The notes under the pieces were generated by a model. That model was not told the origin of the DNA. It made no database searches and saw only the letters and a list, made by a program, of their open reading frames with translations. A stretch of DNA of 64,000 bases, taken from contig NZ_JADLQX010000033.1 in the NCBI RefSeq assembly GCF_015477605.1, forward strand, positions 1 through 64,000, in the 5' to 3' direction. Position numbers and translations under genes: made by a program. The DNA comes from Nocardia amamiensis. Lineage in GTDB: Bacteria; Actinomycetota; Actinomycetes; Mycobacteriales; Mycobacteriaceae. Positions 1 through 7,842 of this stretch are shown piece by piece. The stretch's first letter is position 1. Each line of letters starts with the position of its first letter.

Positions 1-1
1 G

Positions 2-556
2 GTGGACGCCGTGGTCGCGGTGTGGGCGGTGCAGAAGGCCGGTGCGGCCTGCCTGTTCGCGGGTGACCGCACGGCCGACGAGCTGACCGCCGCGGGCGCC
101 GGATTCGGGATCACCCGGGAGCCGCTGCCCGACAGCGACATCCGCTGGGTGGCACTCGACGACCCGCAGGTGCGTCAAGACCTCGCCGCGGCCCCGCCGC
201 ACCCGGTGTCCTACGCCGACCGAGTACGCCCGCTCGGCGAAGAACACCCGGCGTTCGTCGTCACCACGGCAAACGGAGTCGTCACGCTCTCCCAGTCCGA
301 GGCGCTGGCCCGGGCCGAACAGGTGCGCGAGCAGTACGAGATCACCTACGAGTCGACCACGTACACCACCGCCACCTCCGGCCACCCGGCCGTGCTGGAG
401 TTCCTGGCCTCCGCCACAGCGGGTGCCCTCGCGGTCCTCCCGACCGGCGACCTGGCAGCCGACCTCACCGAAGCCGAGGTCACCCACTGGTTCGTCGCAC
501 CGGGCGAGCCGACCGACTCCGCCGACGACGAGATCACGATCGTCGTCGTGGAGTAG
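2..556 (+). CDS. AMP-binding (adenylation-like) protein, 3' end only
   Basis: This is the C-terminal 184 residues of a gene that enters from the left edge; the GTG at position 2 is probably internal. The first 40 residues look like the VxAVxAVxKAGAA stretch of acyl-AMP/NRPS adenylation domains, followed by a variable segment. A normal adenylation domain would continue for several hundred residues with the TSGTTGxPK and GD core motifs. Here the chain runs through TTATSGHPA (a possible degenerate A3-like motif) and stops soon after, so it looks degenerate or truncated. A strong hairpin follows the stop. The family call is by pattern only and catalytic competence is doubtful. Confidence 0.55.
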   Translation: MDAVVAVWAVQKAGAACLFAGDRTADELTAAGAGFGITREPLPDSDIRWVALDDPQVRQDLAAAPPHPVSYADRVRPLGEEHPAFVVTTANGVVTLSQSEALARAEQVREQYEITYESTTYTTATSGHPAVLEFLASATAGALAVLPTGDLAADLTEAEVTHWFVAPGEPTDSADDEITIVVVE

Positions 557-574
557 GGATACGACGAGTGAGTT

Positions 575-614
575 CCGCCGATGAAGGGCACAGATCCGTG
601 CCCTTCATCGGCGG
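575..614. terminator. 17-bp perfect hairpin after the adenylation-like gene
   Basis: Positions 575-591 are the exact reverse complement of 598-614, with a 6-nt loop. The hairpin lies 18 bp after the upstream stop and before the Uma2 gene. There is no long T tract, as is common in high-GC actinobacteria, so it is read as a transcription terminator by position and stability. Confidence 0.75.
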
Positions 615-697
615 GTTCGTCTCGGTCGGTCGGATAGACTCGAACGGAATCGGCGGCGATTTTTCGCCATCGTTTGACGAGGTTGGAGGTGGTTTTC

Positions 698-1273
698 ATG
701 GCGATGCCGGTGCCGCGCGCCGACAGCTGGACGGCTGCCGACCTCGATCACATGCCCGAAGACGGATTGCGTTACGAGGTGTTGAATGGTCAGCTCGTCG
801 TGAATGCCGCGCCGAAGCCTCGGCACCAGTTGCTGATCAGATGGCTGGGGCGTGCTCTCGACGCGGTGTTGCCGCCAGATCGGCTGGTGGTGGAAGGCGT
901 CGGCGTGCTGATCGGTGACGACGAACCGATTCCCGACCTCATGGTGGTGACCGACTCGATCGAATTGGATGCCAGGGGAGTTCCTGCTGATCAGGTAGAA
1001 CTCGTGGTAGAAGTGGTGTCCAAATCTACGACGTTGCAAGACCGCATGGTCAAACCTGTGGTCTACGCGGAGGCGGGTATTCCGAACTACTGGCGGTTCG
1101 AGCCCAATCCGTTCAAAGGGCAGCTGCCGGGCGAGTCTCTCCCCGTCCTGTTCGCACACGAACTCGGGGCCGACCGCACCTACGAGCTGACGCACAGGGT
1201 GGCCGCTGGTAATGCGGTCACCCTGCGCAGTCCTTTCGAATTCACGATCGATCCCGGGTCGCTGCTGCCCTGA
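698..1273 (+). CDS. Uma2-family (DUF820) restriction-endonuclease-like protein
   Basis: A 191-residue protein of the Uma2/DUF820 family, whose members have a PD-(D/E)XK nuclease fold; most have no known biological role. Family landmarks are visible: the N-terminal YEVLNGQLVV segment, a PDLMVV strand supplying the acidic residue, VELVVEVVS followed by ST and a DR..K motif, and the YAEAGIPNYW segment near residue 120. The ATG at 698 was chosen because GGAGG lies at 685-689 with suitable spacing; an in-frame TTG at 674 has no such support. It stands alone after a strong hairpin, with nothing nearby suggesting a restriction system. Confidence 0.85.
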   Translation: MAMPVPRADSWTAADLDHMPEDGLRYEVLNGQLVVNAAPKPRHQLLIRWLGRALDAVLPPDRLVVEGVGVLIGDDEPIPDLMVVTDSIELDARGVPADQVELVVEVVSKSTTLQDRMVKPVVYAEAGIPNYWRFEPNPFKGQLPGESLPVLFAHELGADRTYELTHRVAAGNAVTLRSPFEFTIDPGSLLP

Positions 1274-1300
1274 TCGCTGTGGACAACTTTCGCTGACACC

Positions 1301-1915
1301 TCAGAGCGCGACGGCGTGTTCCTCGGCGAAGACCTTGCGGCATACCGGCGCGCAGAAGGCGTAGTCGGTGCCGTCGTGGGTGAGGGGGTAGCGGGCGGTG
1401 GACAGGTCGACGGTCATGCCACAGATCGGGTCGATCGCGTGGCCCTCCGGAGCTTCGGCGTGGTCGCCGGAGGCCCGGTAGTCCTCGGTCATCAGTTTGG
1501 TGATCTCGGTGACGGTGAGCGTCCGGCCGAAGGTGCCGAGGTTGTGTTCCCGCAGGCCGATGATCTGCACTACACAGTGCGGGTCGCGGGTCAGTCGGTG
1601 GTTGTCGGTTTCGGACTCGGCGATGGCCTTGGTGACCAAGGGGATCACGTGGCCGCCGAAGTCGCTGTTGTTGGCCCATGCTCCAGGGACGGTGAGTCGC
1701 ACCAGGTAGCGCGGCGCAGTGAGCTGGTCCGGCCCGCCGGTAGCCCATGCGTCGGCGCGGTGCACCAGTACATGGGTCAGCTCACGGGCTTTCGCGAGCA
1801 CCGATTCCGGCGCACCGGGTTCGGTGGTCAGGTCGCGCAGGATGCGTTCGGCGAGTGCTTGTTTGCGGTCGGTAGTCAGCGTGTCGTCGGAGACGAACAA
1901 TTCGACGGTCATCAT
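1301..1915 (-). CDS. Tautomerase-like protein with C-terminal YHS domain
   Basis: A 204-residue protein in two parts. Residues 1-140 resemble small tautomerase/MIF-like folds (start MMTVELFVSDD, a conserved VLVH strand), which is a weak assignment. Residues about 160-204 are a YHS domain with DPICGM near its start and a later C-x3-C pair (CAPVC), a module often linked to metals and found in copper ATPases and monooxygenases. The ATG overlaps the stop of the DUF1772 gene (ATGA), so it is the third cistron of the TetR-controlled trio. A role in handling a reactive small molecule or metal is inference. Confidence 0.7.
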   Translation of the reverse strand: MMTVELFVSDDTLTTDRKQALAERILRDLTTEPGAPESVLAKARELTHVLVHRADAWATGGPDQLTAPRYLVRLTVPGAWANNSDFGGHVIPLVTKAIAESETDNHRLTRDPHCVVQIIGLREHNLGTFGRTLTVTEITKLMTEDYRASGDHAEAPEGHAIDPICGMTVDLSTARYPLTHDGTDYAFCAPVCRKVFAEEHAVAL

Positions 1916-2394
1916 GAGCGTGCTTCTTTCGCGTAGCGCAGGGTGGTCAGCACGACGAGCAGGAAGGCCACCAGGGCGCAGGTGGTGCGGGCGAAGTGGA
2001 ATGCCTCCCAGCGGCTGAGGATTTCGGCGTAGTCGGACGGAGGGCCGCTGACGGCCCACACCTTGATGTGCTGGTTGATCGGGACGTTGCCCAGGCGCGT
2101 GATCAGGAATGCCGCTACGGCGAGCACGGCCGCGCCGCCCGCGAGCAGGCGGGACCTGCCGGTAGAGCGGACGGCGAGCACCAGGGTGCTGAGGATGGTC
2201 AGACCCATCAGCGACTGCATGACCTGGCCGTTGACGCTCATCAGCGCCGTGTGGAAGGTGAAGCGCACCTCCAGCGGTACCCGGCGGAAGGCGTACAGGA
2301 CGTTGACCGCTCCATACCCGAACGCACCCGCCAGCAGTCCTCCGAAAAGCAATGCGAAGGCCCATGCCAGACGCGGTCTTTCGATCATCTTCAC
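1912..2394 (-). CDS. DUF1772 / anthrone-oxygenase-like membrane protein
   Basis: A 160-residue membrane protein with about four hydrophobic segments and the family-like NVPINQHIKVW motif after the third. DUF1772 includes anthrone oxygenase-like proteins, but most bacterial members are uncharacterised. The GTG at 2394 overlaps the stop of the peroxiredoxin gene by 4 bp (GTGA); an ATG two codons later is the alternative. Its own stop overlaps the next ATG, so the three genes are likely translationally coupled. Confidence 0.75.
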   Translation of the reverse strand: MKMIERPRLAWAFALLFGGLLAGAFGYGAVNVLYAFRRVPLEVRFTFHTALMSVNGQVMQSLMGLTILSTLVLAVRSTGRSRLLAGGAAVLAVAAFLITRLGNVPINQHIKVWAVSGPPSDYAEILSRWEAFHFARTTCALVAFLLVVLTTLRYAKEARS

Positions 2395-2951
2395 GCGCGG
2401 CGCTCCACCGCTGGGACCAGCGCGAGCAATTCGTCTACCGACCATTGGTCGTAGACGTGCGCGCCGAGCTTCGCCGCGAGGACGCGCCCGCCGGGAGCGA
2501 TCAGGAAGTCGGCGGGCAAGCCGAGACTGCCGCCCTCGGGCTTGGCAGGCGGGGCGGCCTGCCTGCCGCGGAGTGTCGCCCAAGCATCGTGTGCCACGCC
2601 GCGCAATATCGCGGGCCAGCCGCGCGGGTCGAGCAGCGCGCGAGGCGAGGTCTCGACGCCGAACTCGCGGTAGAGCTTTCGGCTCGGATCGGCGATCACG
2701 TCGAGCGGCAGCTCGGCGGTGTACTTGCGCAATTCCTCGGCGCTGGAGTGGAAGACGACCACTTCGCGAATGTTCGCCGCGGCGATCTCGTGGCGGCGGG
2801 CGACGATCGAGCGCAGGTGCAAGTTGCACACCGGACATCCGGCGAATCGGCGGAACTGCAGGTGGATCAGGCAGTCCGGGTCCGGCACCTGGACTTGCGC
2901 ACCGGAGACCGTGACGAGAGTCCGGTCGGAAACGGCGGTCGGTAGCGACAT
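2391..2951 (-). CDS. Peroxiredoxin-like (AhpC/TSA-type) protein
   Basis: A 186-residue thioredoxin-fold protein. Cys39 and Cys42 form a CPVC motif at the end of the first strand-helix unit, followed by a typical FHSSAEELRKY segment and the DPSRKLYREFGV motif of AhpC/TSA-like proteins. The C-x2-C arrangement is more thioredoxin-like than a one-Cys peroxiredoxin, so it may be a thiol-disulfide reductase or peroxidase. It is the first gene of a coupled trio divergent from a TetR regulator, with a 25-bp palindrome between them. Confidence 0.82.
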   Translation of the reverse strand: MSLPTAVSDRTLVTVSGAQVQVPDPDCLIHLQFRRFAGCPVCNLHLRSIVARRHEIAAANIREVVVFHSSAEELRKYTAELPLDVIADPSRKLYREFGVETSPRALLDPRGWPAILRGVAHDAWATLRGRQAAPPAKPEGGSLGLPADFLIAPGGRVLAAKLGAHVYDQWSVDELLALVPAVERRA

Positions 2952-2962
2952 GGGGCTCCTTT

Positions 2963-2987
2963 CGTAGGTGTACGTAGTACGCCTACG
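2963..2987. promoter_or_regulatory. Probable TetR operator
   Basis: An 11-3-11 palindrome: 2963-2973 pairs with 2977-2987 with one mismatch. It sits in the 70-bp space between the divergent peroxiredoxin operon and the TetR gene, the usual position for autoregulation plus control of the neighbour. Confidence 0.7.
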
Positions 2988-3021
2988 ACCAGTATGCGCG
3001 TAGCTTGTACGCTGTCAACCC

Positions 3022-3633
3022 GTGCCCCGTCCTCGCTCGCTGACCACCGCCGATCTGGCCTCGGCGGCCCTGGCCGTGCTCGACCGCGACGGCCTGTCCG
3101 CGCTCACCATGCGTGCGGTGGCCAAGGAACTCGGCGTGGCCACCATGGCGCTGTACCGCTACGTCCGCGACCGCGACGAACTCGAAGTGCTGGTGGCGGA
3201 TCAGGTGTTCGCCTCGATCGACACGACGCTGCCCGCCGGTAGCGATTGGAGGGCGCGCGCGGCGGTGCTGCTCGACCACATCCGAGCCGGATTCGCGGCC
3301 CATCCCGCGGCCGTGCCGCTGGTACTGCGGCATCGGCAGTCCTCGGTCGAATCGCTGCGCGTGATGGAAGCGATGCTCGCCGTACTCACCGAGGGCGGTT
3401 TCACCGGACGCGCCCGCGTGATCGCCCAGCGCACGCTGGTCGCCTTCCTGATCGGCTACCTGCAGAACAAGCACTACGCGCCGCTGCCGGGGCGGGGGAC
3501 GATCCTGATGGCCCAACTGTCCCCCGAGGACTATCCGCATCTGGCGCAGACCGCAGGCCAGGCCAAGGACATGTCGGCCGAGGACGAATTCCGGGGCGGC
3601 CTCGAGATCGTGCTGCGCGGCCTGCGGCCTTAG
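3022..3633 (+). CDS. TetR/AcrR-family transcriptional regulator
   Basis: A 203-residue regulator. The N-terminal helix-turn-helix is clear: LTMRAVAKELGVATMALYRYV at about residues 32-52 is the canonical TetR recognition region. The rest is a helical ligand-binding domain of the TetR_C type. The GTG at 3022 is the only good start and places the HTH at the usual distance from the N-terminus. It is divergent from the peroxiredoxin/DUF1772/YHS trio and most likely represses both through the palindrome at 2963-2987. The ligand is unknown. Confidence 0.93.
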   Translation: MPRPRSLTTADLASAALAVLDRDGLSALTMRAVAKELGVATMALYRYVRDRDELEVLVADQVFASIDTTLPAGSDWRARAAVLLDHIRAGFAAHPAAVPLVLRHRQSSVESLRVMEAMLAVLTEGGFTGRARVIAQRTLVAFLIGYLQNKHYAPLPGRGTILMAQLSPEDYPHLAQTAGQAKDMSAEDEFRGGLEIVLRGLRP

Positions 3634-3682
3634 CGGGCGATGGGTCGTAGTGTCGCGCGGCGGCCTGACCCGATCCGGGGCC

Positions 3683-4819
3683 TCAACCGAAAAGCGCTGC
3701 CACCTCGACGGTCTCGGCCATCGCGCGAGCGCCCGCGTCGTTGAGGTGCATGCCGTCGCCGCTGTCGAATTCGGGGCGGATGAAATCGGGTCGCTCCGGG
3801 TCTTCGACCGCCCGCGCCACGTCGAACACCGAGTCGAAAACGTCGGTACCGCGCAGCCATTCGTTCACGCGGCGGCGGGTGGACAGTGTCTCGGCGACGG
3901 TCACGCCCTCGTAGATGCAACCGGCGTAAGGCCCGATCGTCGCGGCGTGAATGGGGAGTCCGGCCGCGTGGGCGCGGTGCGCCAGCGTGGTGAGGCCTTC
4001 GATCAGTTCGTCGGCGGTCGCGGGTGGCTGGCCCGCCATGCCGCCGAGAATGAAGTCGTTGATGCCGAAGTTCACCAGGACGCTGGTTACGCCGGGCACG
4101 GTGAGCGCGTCGCGGTCGAAGCGCGCCAGGCCGGGCTCGCCGATGTCCTGAGTCAGCAGCCGGTTTCCCGAGATGCCCTGGTTGACCGCCCAGCCGTGGT
4201 CCAGCCGCGCGTTGAGGAAGTCCACCGAGCGGTGGTTGGCGCCGATCGTCGTGCCGAAGCCTTCGAACCAGGAGTCGCCGAAGGCGACGGCCACCGGCGT
4301 GCCCGCGGGCGCGAGGACGTCGACGCCGACGACGTAGAACCGCGTCGGCACCTCCTCGGCGGCGGAGAGCGCGGCGTCCGATGCCGTGTTTCCGGCTGTG
4401 ACGTAAGCGATTTCGCCCGGCTGCTGGGAGAAGGTCGCAAGGCCGGTGGGGCCGGGCAGATACAGGCTCAACGCCAGGTCCGCGCCCGCCGACACGCTCA
4501 GTTCGACCGGATCGCTGACGACGTCGGCGCCTGCTGGAATCACCACCCGCTCCGCGCCGTCGAAGCGCAGCGCCGTGTCGGTCTCGGTGACGATCTCGCT
4601 GCCGGTCTTGCGTATTGCAACGCGAGCGGCTCCGATGATCAGCGGCGCCTTCCCATAGCGGTTGGTCAGCCTGATTCGCACTTGCGTACCCCCGCCCGCC
4701 AAGCGCAGCACTTGGCGCACGGTTTGGTCGTCGAACGCGCGCGACTCCGCGAGTTTGATCTCCTCGTCCGGGCTGATCACCGCGGAGCGGAATCCGGCGA
4801 GCCAGGTGTTCGATGACAT
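3683..4819 (-). CDS. SGNH/GDSL-family hydrolase
   Basis: A 378-residue esterase/lipase-like protein. A beta-rich N-terminal region (about 1-170) precedes the SGNH hydrolase domain. Block I is GDSW at 181-184 with nucleophile Ser183, the GISGNR segment gives Gly215/Asn219, FGIND at 251-255 is the Asn block, and DGMH at 355-358 supplies the Asp/His pair. No signal peptide is evident, so it is probably cytoplasmic. It is divergent from a MarR regulator. The substrate is likely a carboxylic ester or acetylated sugar, by family only. Confidence 0.88.
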   Translation of the reverse strand: MSSNTWLAGFRSAVISPDEEIKLAESRAFDDQTVRQVLRLAGGGTQVRIRLTNRYGKAPLIIGAARVAIRKTGSEIVTETDTALRFDGAERVVIPAGADVVSDPVELSVSAGADLALSLYLPGPTGLATFSQQPGEIAYVTAGNTASDAALSAAEEVPTRFYVVGVDVLAPAGTPVAVAFGDSWFEGFGTTIGANHRSVDFLNARLDHGWAVNQGISGNRLLTQDIGEPGLARFDRDALTVPGVTSVLVNFGINDFILGGMAGQPPATADELIEGLTTLAHRAHAAGLPIHAATIGPYAGCIYEGVTVAETLSTRRRVNEWLRGTDVFDSVFDVARAVEDPERPDFIRPEFDSGDGMHLNDAGARAMAETVEVAALFG

Positions 4820-4849
4820 GAGAGCCTCCAGTAGTTGCCATGAGGATTA

Positions 4850-4861
4850 ATGCGTCTGCAT
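4850..4861. promoter_or_regulatory. Short inverted repeat, possible MarR site
   Basis: ATGC, 4-nt spacer, GCAT, in an AT-rich stretch of the 109-bp region between the divergent hydrolase and MarR genes. The arms are short, so this is only a candidate. Confidence 0.3.
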
Positions 4862-4928
4862 ATTTCTACACTGGCTTATTCCTCTCGTCAACTATCCCCA
4901 CGGCAAGTATTGCGGGTAGTCTGCCCGC

Positions 4929-5402
4929 ATGGACGTGACCGACCTGTTCGACGATCCGCGCCTGACCGCCATGGGCTTGCTGTTCGAGGCGCATGCCGGC
5001 GTGGTGGCCAAGCTGGAACCGGTCTGGAACGCGCACGGGTTGTCCGGATTGGCCTTGAACGCGCTGATGCGGTTGAGTCGTTCACCGGCCCGGCGGTTGC
5101 GCATGTCGGAGCTGGCGGTGCAGACCTCGCTGTCCACCAGCGGGGTCACCCGATTGGTCGATCGGCTGGTGGCTGCCGGTCTGGTCGAACGCGAGCTGGA
5201 TCCAGAGGATCGGCGCAGCGCCTACGCGGTGCTCACCGAGGCGGGCGCGGCACGGCTCGCGCAGGTGCTGCCGGACTATCTCGCCACTCTAGAGCGCTGG
5301 TTCGTCGGATTGCTGACCCCCGCACAGCTGGAAGCATTGGTCGAGGCGCTGCGGATCGTTCGGGACGCGTCCAATCCGGAGGCGACGTTCGGCGTGAGCT
5401 GA
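4929..5402 (+). CDS. MarR-family transcriptional regulator
   Basis: A 157-residue winged-helix regulator. The recognition region LRMSELAVQTSLSTSGVTRL and the wing motif ELDPEDRRSAYAVLTEAG (about residues 82-99) are typical of MarR. The DxRS signature is intact. It is divergent from the SGNH hydrolase gene, its most probable target, and convergent with the TetR gene downstream (stops 3 bp apart). The ligand is unknown. Confidence 0.92.
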   Translation: MDVTDLFDDPRLTAMGLLFEAHAGVVAKLEPVWNAHGLSGLALNALMRLSRSPARRLRMSELAVQTSLSTSGVTRLVDRLVAAGLVERELDPEDRRSAYAVLTEAGAARLAQVLPDYLATLERWFVGLLTPAQLEALVEALRIVRDASNPEATFGVS

Positions 5403-5405
5403 TCG

Positions 5406-6068
5406 TCAGTCGGCGGATGCGGCGAGCAGTCGCTCCAAGCCGTCGAGGATCAGGTCGAGGCCGAAGGCGAAATCGGCAATCCCCGTGTGCTTTCCGTCGA
5501 TCACGAGCTGGGCCAGCGCGTTCATGTGGGGATATCGGTCGGCAGGGATACGCGGCAGGAACTCCTCTGCGGCGGAGCCGTATTCGGACGGATCGAGCGG
5601 GAAGTTCAACTCCTGCAGAGTGAAACCGTAGAGGTGGCTGTCCAACGCGTTCCATGCGCGGTCTGCCTGCGGCAGTGAGAAACCCGCCGCCCGCAGGCAT
5701 CCCACCGTGGCATCGATGTAGCGCAGCATGGCGGAGCCGACGTTAATCCTGGTGCCGATCAGTCCGGTCGCCCATGGATGACGCAGCAGCACCTCGCGAG
5801 CGGAGGTGGAGCGGGCGCGCAGGGCGGCCTTCCAGTCGCCCCCGATCTCGGGCGGCGCCATCTCCGCGACCACCAGATCCGCGATGCCGTCGAGCAGGTC
5901 GTCCTTGTTCGCCACGTGGTTGTACAGCGACATCGCCTCGACGCCGAGCGTCTGCGCCAGCTTCCGCATGGACAGCGCGGCAAGGCCGTGCTCGTCGGCG
6001 AGCCGGACGGCGGCACGCAACACCGCGTCCCTGGTCAGCGGCGTGCGGGCCGGGCCGGTTGCGGGCAT
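5406..6068 (-). CDS. TetR-family regulator (TetR_C_1 type)
   Basis: A 220-residue regulator with the HTH ALSMRKLAQTLGVEAMSLYNHV near residues 35-55 and a C-terminal domain resembling the tetracycline-repressor-like fold (TRAWNALDSHLYGF-like segment, then an acidic FPLDPSEY turn). It is divergent from an alcohol dehydrogenase-like gene. The intergenic region contains two CTTAC-n3-GTAAG palindromes, so it probably represses itself and the dehydrogenase. The inducer is unknown. Confidence 0.92.
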   Translation of the reverse strand: MPATGPARTPLTRDAVLRAAVRLADEHGLAALSMRKLAQTLGVEAMSLYNHVANKDDLLDGIADLVVAEMAPPEIGGDWKAALRARSTSAREVLLRHPWATGLIGTRINVGSAMLRYIDATVGCLRAAGFSLPQADRAWNALDSHLYGFTLQELNFPLDPSEYGSAAEEFLPRIPADRYPHMNALAQLVIDGKHTGIADFAFGLDLILDGLERLLAASAD

Positions 6069-6087
6069 GGTTCCCTCTCTTGACGTA

Positions 6088-6100
6088 CTTACGGTGTAAG
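6088..6100. promoter_or_regulatory. TetR operator candidate 1
   Basis: CTTAC-ggt-GTAAG, a perfect 5-3-5 palindrome next to the TetR start codon. It shares its half-sites with the palindrome centred 34 bp away. Confidence 0.7.
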
Positions 6101-6119
6101 CGTACCGTCGGCGGTGTCG

Positions 6120-6136
6120 TACTTACACTGTAAGTA
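6120..6136. promoter_or_regulatory. TetR operator candidate 2
   Basis: TACTTAC-act-GTAAGTA, a perfect 7-3-7 palindrome on the dehydrogenase side of the intergenic region. Repetition of the half-site at two places makes binding by the adjacent TetR protein likely. Confidence 0.78.
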
Positions 6137-6158
6137 ACCTGTGAACACGAGGGTCGCC

Positions 6159-7175
6159 ATGTCCGAGGCCGAGGGCCAGCAGTCCACCATCGACAACGCC
6201 ACGATGATCGCGATCGCCGCGCCGCGATACGGCTCCAGTGATGTCCTCCGGACGGAGGTGGTGCCGCGGCCCGTCGCTCGCGACGGCGAGGTGTTGGTCC
6301 GCGTGCGCGCGGCGGCGGTGTGCAGTGGCGACGTGCACTTGCTCACCGGCAAGCCCTACGCGATCCGGCTCGGTTTCGGCCTGCGGCGGCCCAAGTACCG
6401 GATCATCGGGCACGACCTGGCCGGCGAGGTAATCCAAATCGGTGCTGGCATTACCGGATTCGCAGCTGGAGACGTGGTTTTCGGTGCGGTGGATGGCGGT
6501 GCGTTCGCCGAATACGTCAGCGTGCCCGTCGAACGACTCGCGCACGCTCCCGCCGGCCTGACCATGGAAGAGGCTGCCGCGCTGCCGGATTCCGGGATGA
6601 CCGCACTCCAGGGCCTGCGCGACGTCGGCGGGCTGTGTGCCGGGCAGGCGGTGCTGATCAACGGCGCTTCGGGCGGCGTCGGCACCAGCGCGGTGCAGAT
6701 CGCCAAGGCGCTGGGCGCGCAGGTGACGGCCGTATGCAGCACACGCCACGTCGAATCGCTGCGCGCGCTCGGCGTCGACCACGTAATCGACTACACCACA
6801 ACGGATTTCACCCATGCCGGACACCGCTATGACGTGCTGCTCGACCTGGTCGGCAACCGATCGCTCACCGCGTGCAGGCGGGTGCTGGCTCCGAAGGGCG
6901 TCTTCGTCTCGTCGGCGGGCGCGCCCGGCGGGAACTGGCTCGGGCCCGTGGTTTGGGTCGCCAAAGTGCTGCTGACCGGCCTGGTGGTCAGCCAGACGAT
7001 GCGCCCCTTGCTGATGCGCCCGCGCCGGGCGGACCTGGAGTACCTGGCCGGGCTGGCCGCGGAGGGCAAGCTGCGCCCGGTCATCGAACGGCGGTATCCC
7101 CTTGGCGAGGCGGCCACGGCGGTGGGCCACGTCGCCGAGGGGCATGCCCACGGCAAGACCGTCATCGTCATCTGA
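6159..7175 (+). CDS. NAD(P)-dependent alcohol dehydrogenase / quinone oxidoreductase (MDR family)
   Basis: A 338-residue medium-chain dehydrogenase/reductase. The N-terminal GroES-like domain has GHDLAGEV, and the nucleotide-binding Rossmann fold carries NGASGGVGTSAVQ. The usual catalytic zinc ligands are not evident, which fits the zinc-free quinone-oxidoreductase branch. The ATG at 6159 was chosen; a GTG at 6141 lies only 4 bp after the operator palindrome and an ATG at 6204 is also possible. It is divergent from its probable TetR repressor. The substrate is unknown. Confidence 0.88.
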   Translation: MSEAEGQQSTIDNATMIAIAAPRYGSSDVLRTEVVPRPVARDGEVLVRVRAAAVCSGDVHLLTGKPYAIRLGFGLRRPKYRIIGHDLAGEVIQIGAGITGFAAGDVVFGAVDGGAFAEYVSVPVERLAHAPAGLTMEEAAALPDSGMTALQGLRDVGGLCAGQAVLINGASGGVGTSAVQIAKALGAQVTAVCSTRHVESLRALGVDHVIDYTTTDFTHAGHRYDVLLDLVGNRSLTACRRVLAPKGVFVSSAGAPGGNWLGPVVWVAKVLLTGLVVSQTMRPLLMRPRRADLEYLAGLAAEGKLRPVIERRYPLGEAATAVGHVAEGHAHGKTVIVI

Positions 7176-7286
7176 ACTCCTGCGGCGGGAATCCGGCCCG
7201 GTCCGGCCGACCAGATCCGCGACCGGTCCCGCGGTGCGCCGAGGGTTTGGTTCTACCGGCCGGGCGGCGTGGCGGGTCGGTGTGTA

Positions 7287-7841
7287 TCACTCGGATCGGT
7301 CCTGGTCGCGGTAGCGGCGGACCTTGCTCAGGTTGCCGCAGCGGTCCATCGAGCACCAGCGGCGACGGCCCGGGCGCGACGCGTCCACGAACAGCAGACC
7401 GCAGTCCTCGGCCGCGCAGACGCGGATACGCGCGGCCAGCGGGCCGGTGAACAGGTCGATGGCGTCGCGCGCGAGCGTGGACAGGGCCGCGGCCGCGGTC
7501 GGGTCGGCATAGCCGCCGGTGCCGTCCACTCGAAGCTCCGGGATCAGCGGAGGCAGGGCGGCGACGGTATTGATCGTCGCGATGTCGTTGGGGAACAACG
7601 GTTCTCCAGCCGCGGCGCGGTACGCCGCATTGGTGACGGCAGTGCGCAGCCTCCGCATGGCGGGCAGATCGGACTCGTCGGCGTCGAGCTCGTCCAAGTC
7701 GAGGATCACCGCCAGCCACCGGACGAGGTCCGCTGCGGTGTGCACGATCTCCCACACCGCGAGCGCACCATCGCCTCCGGTGTGCACGAGGTCGAGCGCG
7801 GGGCGGCCGGTGCGGAAACGGCGGCGCAGATCGGGGGGCAA
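7287..7841 (-). CDS. CGNR zinc-finger (ABATE-domain) protein, start uncertain
   Basis: A 184-residue protein. It opens with the ABATE-like segment RTGRPALDLVHT and ends with the CGNR zinc finger: C-A-A-E-D-C, then WCSMDRCGNLSKVRR. Members are thought to be stress-related transcription regulators. The only plausible nearby start is a TTG at 7841, at the very point where a convergent RidA-like coding remnant begins. The native start and promoter may therefore have been lost in a deletion, although all family landmarks are present. Confidence 0.8.
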   Translation of the reverse strand: MPPDLRRRFRTGRPALDLVHTGGDGALAVWEIVHTAADLVRWLAVILDLDELDADESDLPAMRRLRTAVTNAAYRAAAGEPLFPNDIATINTVAALPPLIPELRVDGTGGYADPTAAAALSTLARDAIDLFTGPLAARIRVCAAEDCGLLFVDASRPGRRRWCSMDRCGNLSKVRRYRDQDRSE

Positions 7842-7842
7842 G

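Noticed and set aside
674..697. Upstream TTG start for the Uma2 gene
   Set aside because: The GGAGG at 685-689 lies inside this extension and is correctly spaced for ATG 698.
842..1300. Restriction-modification role for the Uma2 protein
   Set aside because: No methyltransferase or specificity gene is nearby, and most Uma2 proteins occur alone.
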